The notes under the pieces are model-generated. The model did no database searches. It saw only the letters and a list, made by a program, of their open reading frames with translations, and was not told the origin of the DNA. The position numbers were made by a program, and so were the translations under genes. 11,550 bases of DNA from Bacteroidetes bacterium UBA6221. GTDB taxonomy: Bacteria; Bacteroidota; Bacteroidia; Chitinophagales; Chitinophagaceae. Where the stretch lies: the NCBI GenBank assembly GCA_002421685.1, contig DISB01000017.1, positions 161,815 through 173,364 of the forward strand, in the 5' to 3' direction. Below are positions 5,743 through 11,550 of the stretch, piece by piece (the stretch's first letter is position 1; the number at the start of each line of letters is the position of its first letter).

Positions 5743-7650
5743 ATGCATTACGTGTCGGCGGAAGGGCTAACCAAATCATACGGAGTTAAGCCATTATTCG
5801 AGAATATTACTTTCCACATCAGCGAGGGGGATAAGATAGCCCTGGTAGCCAGGAATGGCAGTGGCAAATCTACCCTGCTGAAGATACTGGCGGGCAAGGA
5901 CGTGCCCGACAGCGGCAAGCTATGGATACACAAAGATGTAACGGTAGCCCTGTTTGAGCAGGAACCGAAGTTTGAAGAGCACCTGTCTGTACTGGATAAT
6001 ATATTCCACTACAAACACCCTGTGGCCGAGGCCCTGCGCGAATATGAGGGCATTATGGAGCAGGCGGATAAAGACCCGGTAAAGCTGGGCGAAGCACTGG
6101 CTAAACTGGATGAACTGGGCGCCTGGGATTTTGAAGCCAAGGTAAAACAGATACTCGGCAAGCTGAACATCCACAACCTGGACCAGCGGGTAGATACCCT
6201 GTCGGGTGGGCAGCGCAAAAGGGTGGCGCTGGCGCAAACACTCATAGATATTGGTTTTGAGCACAAGCATGTATTGCTTATCATGGACGAACCTACCAAC
6301 CACCTGGACGTGGCTATGGTAGAGTGGCTGGAGCATTACCTGAACCAGGAAAAAGTAACCCTGCTGATGGTGACGCACGACCGCTACTTCCTGGATGCCG
6401 TGTGCGATGTGATATGGGAGATAGATGGTAGCGAAATGTTCACTTACAAAGGCGACTACGAAACCTACCTGGAAAAGAAAGCCGCGCGCATAGAAAATAT
6501 GCAGGCCAATATTGATAAGGCGAAGAACACCTATCGCAAAGAGCTGGAGTGGATGCGCAAGCAGCCCAAAGCCCGCAGCACCAAAGCGCAAAGCAGGATT
6601 GATAACTTTTACGAAGTAGAGAAGCAGGCTAAGAAGCGTATAGAAGATAACCAGTTGGAACTGGAGATGAAGATGAACCGCCTGGGCGGTAAGGTGGTAG
6701 AGATGAAGAAGGTGTATAAAAGCTATGGTGACAAAGTTATCATGAAGGGCTTTGACTACACGTTCAAGAGAGGGGAGCGTGTGGGTATAATCGGCAAAAA
6801 CGGGGCGGGTAAATCTACCTTCCTGCAGGTACTGCAACAGCAGGAGCTACAAGACAGCGGCAAGGTGAACATCGGCGATACGGTAGTCTTTGGCAATTTC
6901 TCGCAGCAGGGATTGGAGATAAAGGAAGACATGCGCGTGATAGAGTATGTGAAGAACATTGCCGAAAGCTTTCCGCTGGCTAAAGGTGGCACGCTGAGTG
7001 CGGCACAGTTCCTGGAGTTGTTCCTCTTTCCGCCGGAGCAGCAATATACCTATTTGTCAAAGTTGAGCGGGGGAGAGAAGAAGAGGTTGCAACTATTAAC
7101 GGTCTTGTTTCGCAATCCTAACTTCCTGGTGCTGGATGAGCCGACCAACGACCTGGACCTGCCCACGCTGGCTGTGCTGGAAAACTTCTTAGACAATTAC
7201 CAGGGCTGCCTGCTCATCGTATCGCACGACAGGTATTTCATGGACAGGCTGGTGGACCATATGTTCGTGTTTGAGGGCGACGGCGTCATACGCGACTTCC
7301 CCGGCAACTATACCCAATATCGTATATGGCAAAAGGAGCAGGAGCGCAAAGAGGCGGAAGAGCGCAGGATACAGGCTATTGACACTGCACAGATACCCGT
7401 AACCGCTGAAGAAGCAAGCACTCAAAAGCCAAAGGAGAAAAAGAAACTATCTTACAAAGAGCAGCGCGAGTTTGAGCAACTGGAGAAAGACATTCCCGCA
7501 CTGGAAAAGGAAAAGGCTGAACTGGCCGACCGCATGAGCAGCAATATACCCTACGAAGAACTGGAACAGGTAAACAAGCGCATGATAGAGATAACCACCG
7601 CACTGGAGGAAAAAGAAATGCGCTGGCTGGAGCTCAGCGAATGGGCGTAG
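5743..7650 (+). CDS. uup: ABC-F family ATPase, Uup type
   Basis: A soluble tandem ABC ATPase of 635 residues without membrane segments. ABC-F proteins act on the ribosome near the E site; Uup has been linked to ribosome function and to precise excision of transposons. NBD1 has Walker A ARNGSGKST (36-44), signature LSGGQRKR (153-160) and DEPTNHLD (182-189). The ~80-residue ABC-F linker (about 240-320) is charged and helical. NBD2 has GKNGAGKST (351-359), LSGGEKKR (441-448) and DEPTNDLD (465-472). A charged C-terminal extension (about 568-635) should form the coiled coil typical of Uup. NBD1's Walker A begins with Ala in place of the usual Gly; NBD2's is canonical. The start is ATG 5743. No antibiotic-resistance context is seen, so a housekeeping role is more likely than target protection. 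Confidence 0.9.
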   Translation: MHYVSAEGLTKSYGVKPLFENITFHISEGDKIALVARNGSGKSTLLKILAGKDVPDSGKLWIHKDVTVALFEQEPKFEEHLSVLDNIFHYKHPVAEALREYEGIMEQADKDPVKLGEALAKLDELGAWDFEAKVKQILGKLNIHNLDQRVDTLSGGQRKRVALAQTLIDIGFEHKHVLLIMDEPTNHLDVAMVEWLEHYLNQEKVTLLMVTHDRYFLDAVCDVIWEIDGSEMFTYKGDYETYLEKKAARIENMQANIDKAKNTYRKELEWMRKQPKARSTKAQSRIDNFYEVEKQAKKRIEDNQLELEMKMNRLGGKVVEMKKVYKSYGDKVIMKGFDYTFKRGERVGIIGKNGAGKSTFLQVLQQQELQDSGKVNIGDTVVFGNFSQQGLEIKEDMRVIEYVKNIAESFPLAKGGTLSAAQFLELFLFPPEQQYTYLSKLSGGEKKRLQLLTVLFRNPNFLVLDEPTNDLDLPTLAVLENFLDNYQGCLLIVSHDRYFMDRLVDHMFVFEGDGVIRDFPGNYTQYRIWQKEQERKEAEERRIQAIDTAQIPVTAEEASTQKPKEKKKLSYKEQREFEQLEKDIPALEKEKAELADRMSSNIPYEELEQVNKRMIEITTALEEKEMRWLELSEWA

Positions 7651-7674
7651 AAAAGCCCCGCAAGTCGCAGGGCT
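7651..7674 (-). terminator. Terminator of the E2 gene, read on the minus strand
   Basis: On the minus strand an 8-bp stem with one U-G pair (AGCCCTGC / GCGGGGCT) closes the loop GACTT and is followed by TTTTC. On the plus strand the same pair is a C-A mismatch and no T tract follows, so it should serve the E2 gene rather than uup. It lies between the two converging genes, 21 nt after the E2 stop. Confidence 0.6.
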
Positions 7675-7695
7675 GTATATGATGTTTTTAGTTTC

Positions 7696-9318
7696 TTACA
7701 CCAGCATTGTCACCGGGTTTTCCAGGTGCGCCTTCAGCGTTTGCAGGAAGCGGGAACCTACGGCCCCATCCACTACGCGGTGGTCGCAGCTAAGGGTTAT
7801 CTTCATCAGTTGACGGACAACCACCTGGCCGTTTTCTGCAACCGGGGTGGGCGTTATTTTACCCACAGCCAGTATACATGCATCCGGCGGGTTGATGATG
7901 GCTGTGAACTCATCTATATCCATCATACCCAGGTTGGATATGGTGAAGGTATTCCCCGTGAATTCAGGCGGCTGTAATTTCTTATTGCGCGCTTTATCGC
8001 TCAGCGCTTTCGACTCATCCGCTATCTGCGAGAGCGATTTCTGGTCGGCGAATTTGATAACAGGTACAATCAGCCCGTCGTCAATAGCTACCGCGCTGCC
8101 GATGTGTATATGGTGGTTCTGGCGGATCTTATCGCCCAACCAGCTACTATTTACATAAGGGTGCTGGCGCAATGCCATAGCGCAGGCTTTTATCACCAGG
8201 TCGTTGAAGGAAACCTTAACAGGCGATATATTGTTGATGGCTTTGCGAGCTTCTATCGCTTTGTCCATGGTAATGGTCATGGTGAGATAGAAATGCGGGG
8301 CCGTGAACTTGCTTTCGCCCAGCCTCCTGGCTATTACGCCACGTATCTGCGACACCGGAATATCTGTATAGCTTTCCTCTCCCAACGCCGCAGGGGCCGC
8401 TACAACGCCTTTGCCTGCTTCCGTCTGCTGGGCCGATTTTGCCGATGGCTTATAATTGTCAATATCTCTTTTGATGATACGTCCGCCGTCTCCGCTGCCC
8501 TGCACATCTTCCAGGTCTATGCCTTTGTCTTCCGCCAGTTTTTTAGCCAGGGGAGATGCTTTTACGCGCCCCTCGTCGCTGGTTGAAACATCAGCTTTCG
8601 CTTCCTGTTGTGCAGGCTGTGCTGCTTTCGCTTCAGTAGTGCTGCCACTTGCCGGCGCCTCTTCCGCGCCCTCATCGTGCAGGTATGGTTCTATATCCGT
8701 ACCTTCTTTACCTACTATAGCTATGATGTCGTTTACCTTAGCGGCGTTGCCTGCCTCTACACCTATATACAGCAGCGTACCTTCTGCATAACCGATTACC
8801 TCCATAGTGGCCTTGTCGGTTTCCACATCGGCCAGCACGTCGTCACTTTTCACTTTATCGCCCACCTTTTTGTGCCATACTTCTATCTTGCCTTCCTTCA
8901 TGGTGTCGCTCAGCAGCGGCATGCGTATCACCGTGGCGTCGCCCGACTTGGGTTTGGCGGCTTTCTTCTCTGCAGGCGCTTTTTCGGCAGGAGCCTCTTT
9001 TTCTTTCGGTTCTTCCTTTGCCCCGGGCTTTTCCTGCGGCTTGCTGCCTGTATCGTCCAACAGGGCCTTATAATCTTCCCCTTCCTTACCTATGATGGCT
9101 ATGATATCGTTCACTTTGGCGGCCTGTCCTTTTTCTACACCTACGTACAGCAATGTACCGTCCACATAGGGCATTACTTCCATGGTGGCCTTATCGGTCT
9201 CCACGTCGGCAATTACGTCATCGCTTTTTACCTTATCCCCTACTTTTTTATGCCATTCGGCTATCACACCTTCCTTCATCGTATCACTCAGAAGTGGCAT
9301 ACGTATCGCTTCGGCCAT
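7696..9318 (-). CDS. Pyruvate dehydrogenase complex E2, dihydrolipoamide acetyltransferase with two lipoyl domains
   Basis: The E2 core takes the acetyl group from E1 on a lipoyl arm and transfers it to CoA. The 540-residue domain order is: lipoyl domain 1 (2-82, lipoylated Lys43 in ETDKATMEV), an Ala/Pro/Lys/Glu-rich linker, lipoyl domain 2 (130-208, Lys169), a second linker, a peripheral-subunit-binding domain (about 251-290, VKASPLAKKLAEDKGIDL), a third linker and the catalytic domain (about 315-540) with the active-site motif DHRVVDG (512-518; His513, Asp517). The start MAEAIRMPLLSDTMKEG fits the family, and the motif suits pyruvate more than 2-oxoglutarate E2s. E1 and E3 genes are not adjacent, so the complex is encoded elsewhere. 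GGGAG lies near the ATG but is probably chance. Transcription is convergent with uup. The usual symbol is aceF or pdhC. Confidence 0.93.
   Translation of the reverse strand: MAEAIRMPLLSDTMKEGVIAEWHKKVGDKVKSDDVIADVETDKATMEVMPYVDGTLLYVGVEKGQAAKVNDIIAIIGKEGEDYKALLDDTGSKPQEKPGAKEEPKEKEAPAEKAPAEKKAAKPKSGDATVIRMPLLSDTMKEGKIEVWHKKVGDKVKSDDVLADVETDKATMEVIGYAEGTLLYIGVEAGNAAKVNDIIAIVGKEGTDIEPYLHDEGAEEAPASGSTTEAKAAQPAQQEAKADVSTSDEGRVKASPLAKKLAEDKGIDLEDVQGSGDGGRIIKRDIDNYKPSAKSAQQTEAGKGVVAAPAALGEESYTDIPVSQIRGVIARRLGESKFTAPHFYLTMTITMDKAIEARKAINNISPVKVSFNDLVIKACAMALRQHPYVNSSWLGDKIRQNHHIHIGSAVAIDDGLIVPVIKFADQKSLSQIADESKALSDKARNKKLQPPEFTGNTFTISNLGMMDIDEFTAIINPPDACILAVGKITPTPVAENGQVVVRQLMKITLSCDHRVVDGAVGSRFLQTLKAHLENPVTMLV
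8695..8928 (-). repeat. Lipoyl-domain coding repeat, copy 2
   Basis: Codons for E2 residues 131-208. Aligned with copy 1 at 9073-9306 (residues 5-82), 65 of 78 residues are identical by my count, with no gaps. Such similarity within one protein points to a duplication that is recent or is kept uniform by recombination. Confidence 0.85.
9073..9306 (-). repeat. Lipoyl-domain coding repeat, copy 1
   Basis: Codons for E2 residues 5-82, the partner of the repeat at 8695-8928. The two copies are separated by a 48-residue linker rich in Lys, Glu, Ala and Pro, expected to be flexible. Confidence 0.85.
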
Positions 9319-9348
9319 AAATGCTCCCTGCTTTTAGATTTTAGATGT

Positions 9349-9356
9349 CAAAAGTA
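9349..9356 (-). promoter_or_regulatory. Promoter -7 element of the E2 gene
   Basis: On the minus strand the sequence is TACTTTTG, an exact TAnnTTTG match, 30 bases before the ATG at 9318. The -33 region is not a clear TTG (CTGG at about the right distance). The predicted leader is ~25 nt. The rest of 9319-9493 holds a 12-base palindrome (CAGTTATAACTG, 9416-9427) and nothing else I can support; no clear dnaX terminator is visible. Confidence 0.5.
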
Positions 9357-9493
9357 AACAATTCCGATTTTTATTCCAGTCTTAATTTACCCCGCAGCAC
9401 TCGTATATGTATATTCAGTTATAACTGTCCGCTACGGAGTAGCTGTTTTGTATAACATCACAGCCGTGTATATGTTGCGGAAAGGGCCGGGAC

Positions 9494-11281
9494 CTAATAC
9501 TCCAGGTGCAGACCCAGGGCATCTTTCAACTGTGCCAGCGCGGGATTTTTAGCGGCCATGGCTTCGTACATGTCCTGTTTGCTCAGCACGGTTTGCTGTT
9601 GACTGGCGTTTATCTCTTCGTTCAGCCTTACTTCTGTCGTTACCCTTACCAGCACGCCTGTTTCGCGGCGGTAATATTCCAGTATCTCGTTCTGCTGGCT
9701 GCGGGCGTAGGTTTCTGTGAGTACCGATGGGCATATAAGGCGCACCTCGTGCTCGGGGTGCAACTCTACTTCCATCATCTTCAGTTGGGCGTATATCACC
9801 ATCTTGTTATCCGCCAGTATGCCCTGTATATAGCTTTCGTACAGCGCATATATAGCCTCCTGCGACAGTTCTTTCTTCACCTCTTCTACCGCTACGGCGT
9901 TGTTCAGCGCATCATCTATCTCGCTCATCAGGCTGCTGCTGATGCGGCGGGCAGCGCCGTTACCATTTGCCTTTGTGGGGCGGGGCGCTGTATATGCTGC
10001 AGGTTGTGGCCTGGGCTGTGGTGTGGGTTGCGGCGCCGGAGTCGGCTGCTGTTGTGGCTTTGATGGTTCTTCCACCCTTGCGGCAGGCGCGGGAGCCTGG
10101 TATGTAGCAGGTGCCGGCGCAGCCTGTGGCAGGGGCTGCGGAGCTATGCTATCAGACTTTTTTTTTACATCCCCGGGTTGTGTGGCCTGCAGCAGGTAGC
10201 ACATCCTTATCAGGCACATCTCTACATGCAGCCGCTTGTTGTTGGCATTGCGGTAGTTCAACTCCGCATCGCTCACCACGTTCAGCGCCGATATGATGAA
10301 TGACGGCGGCGCCTGGTTCGCCTTTTCGTGATAGATAGCTTTGTGCTCGTTGGGCACATCCAGCAGGCGGGCCATGCGCGGGTCTTTGCACAGCATCAGG
10401 TTGCGCAGGTGCTCCGCCAGCCCCTCCAGTATCACATCCCCTTCAAAACCCCTTTCCAGTGCGCCGTCCAGTTGCAGCAGCGTACCGCTTACGTCCTGCG
10501 CCAGCATATGGTCCGTCAGGCCGAAGTAAAAGTCAGCGTCCAGCAGGTTCAGGTGCTCCATCGTATTGTTATACGTCAGCATACCGTTGGTGAAACTCAC
10601 TATACGGTCGAACATGCTGAGGGCGTCGCGCATACAGCCTTCGCTCTTCTGCGCTATTACGTGCAGGGCGGCCTCCTGCGCTACTACGCCTTCTTTGGTA
10701 GCTATACTGTGCAGGTGGTTCGCTATATCTTCAGATACTATCCTTTTAAAATCGAATATCTGGCAGCGGCTGAGGATGGTAGGCAATATCTTATGCTTCT
10801 CCGTTGTAGCCAGTATGAATATGGCGTATGGCGGCGGCTCTTCCAGCGTCTTCAGGAAGGCGTTGAAAGCCGAGGCGCTCAGCATATGCACCTCGTCTAT
10901 GATATATATTTTATACTTGCCGGCCTGTGGTGCGAAGCGTACCTGGTTCACCAGCTCGCGTATATCGTCCACCGAGTTGTTGCTGGCGGCGTCCAGTTCA
11001 AATACGTTGAAAGAAGTATGGTTGGCAAAGCTCTGGCAGGTGCTGCATTTGCCGCAGGCCTCCATATCGGGCGTGGGGCTTTCGCAGTTGATGGTCTTGG
11101 CCAGGATACGGGCGCAGGTAGTTTTGCCCACCCCCCGCGGACCGCAAAACAAATACGCATGCGCCAGGTGGTTGTTCCTGATAGCATTTTTGAGGGTGGT
11201 AGTGATATGCTCCTGCCCTACAACCGTATCAAATGTCTGGGGACGGTACTTACGTGCCGATACTATATAATTCTCTGCCAT
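9494..11281 (-). CDS. dnaX: DNA polymerase III subunit tau/gamma
   Basis: The clamp-loader ATPase subunit of the replicase, 595 residues as full-length tau. Domain I has Walker A GPRGVGKT (47-54), a zinc module with Cys66, Cys76, Cys79 and Cys82 (CGKCSTC), Walker B IYIIDEVHML (125-134), and the SRC motif (171-173) with its arginine finger. Domains II-III run to about 365. A Pro/Gln/Ala linker (about 380-435) follows, then a C-terminal region (about 445-595) expected to contact the polymerase. The frame is open upstream to 11425, but that 48-residue extension crosses the promoter and hairpins and reads as non-protein; MAENYIVSARKYRP is the family start, so ATG 11281 is chosen. A run of nine A at codons 372-375 may yield a short gamma form (separate entry). 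Only 12 nt separate the -7 element from the ATG. Confidence 0.96.
   Translation of the reverse strand: MAENYIVSARKYRPQTFDTVVGQEHITTTLKNAIRNNHLAHAYLFCGPRGVGKTTCARILAKTINCESPTPDMEACGKCSTCQSFANHTSFNVFELDAASNNSVDDIRELVNQVRFAPQAGKYKIYIIDEVHMLSASAFNAFLKTLEEPPPYAIFILATTEKHKILPTILSRCQIFDFKRIVSEDIANHLHSIATKEGVVAQEAALHVIAQKSEGCMRDALSMFDRIVSFTNGMLTYNNTMEHLNLLDADFYFGLTDHMLAQDVSGTLLQLDGALERGFEGDVILEGLAEHLRNLMLCKDPRMARLLDVPNEHKAIYHEKANQAPPSFIISALNVVSDAELNYRNANNKRLHVEMCLIRMCYLLQATQPGDVKKKSDSIAPQPLPQAAPAPATYQAPAPAARVEEPSKPQQQPTPAPQPTPQPRPQPAAYTAPRPTKANGNGAARRISSSLMSEIDDALNNAVAVEEVKKELSQEAIYALYESYIQGILADNKMVIYAQLKMMEVELHPEHEVRLICPSVLTETYARSQQNEILEYYRRETGVLVRVTTEVRLNEEINASQQQTVLSKQDMYEAMAAKNPALAQLKDALGLHLEY
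10118..10140 (-). other. Hairpin downstream of the dnaX slippage run
   Basis: A 7-bp stem, CGCAGCC / GGCTGCG (10140-10134 with 10124-10118 on the minus strand), with a 9-nt loop. It begins 16 nt after the end of the A9-G run. That spacing is long for a classical frameshift-stimulating hairpin, so its role is uncertain. Confidence 0.3.
10152..10166 (-). other. Candidate slippage/frameshift site in dnaX giving a gamma-like product
   Basis: The minus strand reads GTA AAA AAA AAG TCT GAT AGC in the tau frame (Val372, Lys373-375, Ser-Asp-Ser). A run of nine A (10166-10158) is followed by G. In the -1 frame the ribosome reads GTC and then TGA, with TAG directly after it. Slippage therefore adds one Val and stops, giving a 376-residue protein of domains I-III, which lacks the linker and tail. 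Thermus dnaX uses an A9 run for transcriptional slippage, and E. coli uses A AAA AAG for ribosomal frameshifting. The site falls right at the domain III boundary (LIRMCYLLQATQPGD). The layout is seen directly; use of the site is inferred. Confidence 0.6.
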
Positions 11282-11293
11282 GCCTTGTTCATT

Positions 11294-11324
11294 CAAAAGT
11301 AAACCAAATGTGCTAATTCGACAA
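11294..11324 (-). promoter_or_regulatory. dnaX promoter
   Basis: On the minus strand TTG at 11324-11322 and TACTTTTG at 11301-11294 (exact TAnnTTTG) are 20 bp apart. The -7 element ends 12 bases before the ATG at 11281, so the leader is only a few nucleotides. The -33 TTG lies inside the AATTGTCGAATT repeat shared with the bshB1 promoter. Confidence 0.6.
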
Positions 11325-11326
11325 TT
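11312..11326 (-). repeat. AATTGTCGAATTAGC, partner of the repeat upstream of bshB1
   Basis: On the minus strand this 15-mer differs at one position from 2141-2155. It is preceded by ATTGCCGAATT, which resembles a degenerate neighbouring copy, much as the bshB1 site has two spaced copies. Confidence 0.5.
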
Positions 11327-11388
11327 CGGCAATGCGCCAATGTGTAATAACTGCTGTTGGCTGTTGATAAATTCTTTCCCCGACCCCC

Positions 11389-11446
11389 TCCCGCCTGTGG
11401 CGGGATAAATGACGGGGAGCACCACCGCATCCCGAAATAGTCGGGA
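11389..11446. repeat. Two small GC-rich hairpins upstream of dnaX
   Basis: TCCCGCC-TGT-GGCGGGA (11389-11405) and TCCCGA-AATAG-TCGGGA (11430-11446) are perfect short inverted repeats 24 bases apart. Neither has a proper T tract, so they are not clear terminators. Paired hairpins of this kind in intergenic DNA often belong to dispersed repeat families. The remainder up to 11550 has tandem-like copies (AGTTCT twice, GGTTGCGG twice) and no supported gene. Confidence 0.5.
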
Positions 11447-11550
11447 CAGGCAAGCTCTTCAGTTCTCATTAGTTCTTTTTGGTTGCGGTTGGTTGCGGAT
11501 TTTTGAAGATGTGTAAAAAACTGCTTTTGACTCGTCCTGAAAAAGGTTTA

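Noticed and set aside
10328..11302. Long plus-strand open frame opposite dnaX
   Set aside because: It lies wholly antisense to well-supported dnaX domain I-III codons and encodes nothing recognisable. Similar long antisense frames opposite tuf, htpG, uup and E2 were rejected for the same reason.
11282..11425. Upstream extension of dnaX by 48 codons
   Set aside because: It crosses the consensus dnaX promoter and a hairpin, and the translated residues do not resemble DnaX; the family N-terminus begins at the ATG at 11281.
1..11550. CRISPR array, toxin-antitoxin pair, phage defence or biosynthetic cluster
   Set aside because: No regular spaced repeats and no such domains are visible; all large frames are housekeeping genes.

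Overview
The window is from a Bacteroidota genome, most likely of the Chitinophagales/Sphingobacteriia type. Three things show this: promoters fitting the Bacteroidota sigma-A consensus (TTG, then about 19 bp, then TAnnTTTG); starts without Shine-Dalgarno sequences, including two genes whose -7 element lies only 4-6 nt before the ATG; and the rpmB-rpmG-DUF4295 (bL38) ribosomal protein cluster plus a bacillithiol deacetylase. The species cannot be named from this sequence. Everything is consistent with core chromosome. I see no complete mobile element, CRISPR array, rRNA or tRNA.

Layout. 1-1131 (+) is the 3' 95% of tuf (EF-Tu), closed by a strong terminator. 1314-1772 (-) is a LuxR/NarL-type regulator whose receiver domain has lost its N-terminal half, including the phosphoacceptor Asp. 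1802-1930 (+) is a compact promoter-to-terminator unit that could make a ~90-nt RNA. 2184-2918 (+) is bshB1. 2993-3621 (+) is the ribosomal protein operon rpmB-rpmG-bL38, ending in a terminator. 3786-5669 (+) is htpG and 5743-7650 (+) an ABC-F ATPase of the Uup type. On the minus strand, converging on uup, are 7696-9318, a pyruvate dehydrogenase E2 with two lipoyl domains, and 9494-11281, dnaX. The last ~270 bases hold the dnaX promoter, two small hairpins and short direct repeats, with no convincing gene.

How the genes relate. Most serve translation (EF-Tu, bL28, bL33, bL38, ABC-F), protein folding (HtpG), DNA replication (DnaX), thiol chemistry (BshB1) and central carbon metabolism (E2). 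Apart from the ribosomal protein operon they look like independent transcription units, each with its own promoter or terminator.

The most interesting signal is inside dnaX: nine A residues sit exactly at the end of the clamp-loader core (domains I-III), and the -1 frame reaches tandem TGA-TAG stops after one further codon. This is the arrangement used by E. coli (ribosomal frameshifting) and Thermus (transcriptional slippage) to make the short gamma subunit, and it predicts a 376-residue gamma-like product here. I found no evidence for a wholly new multi-gene system in this window.
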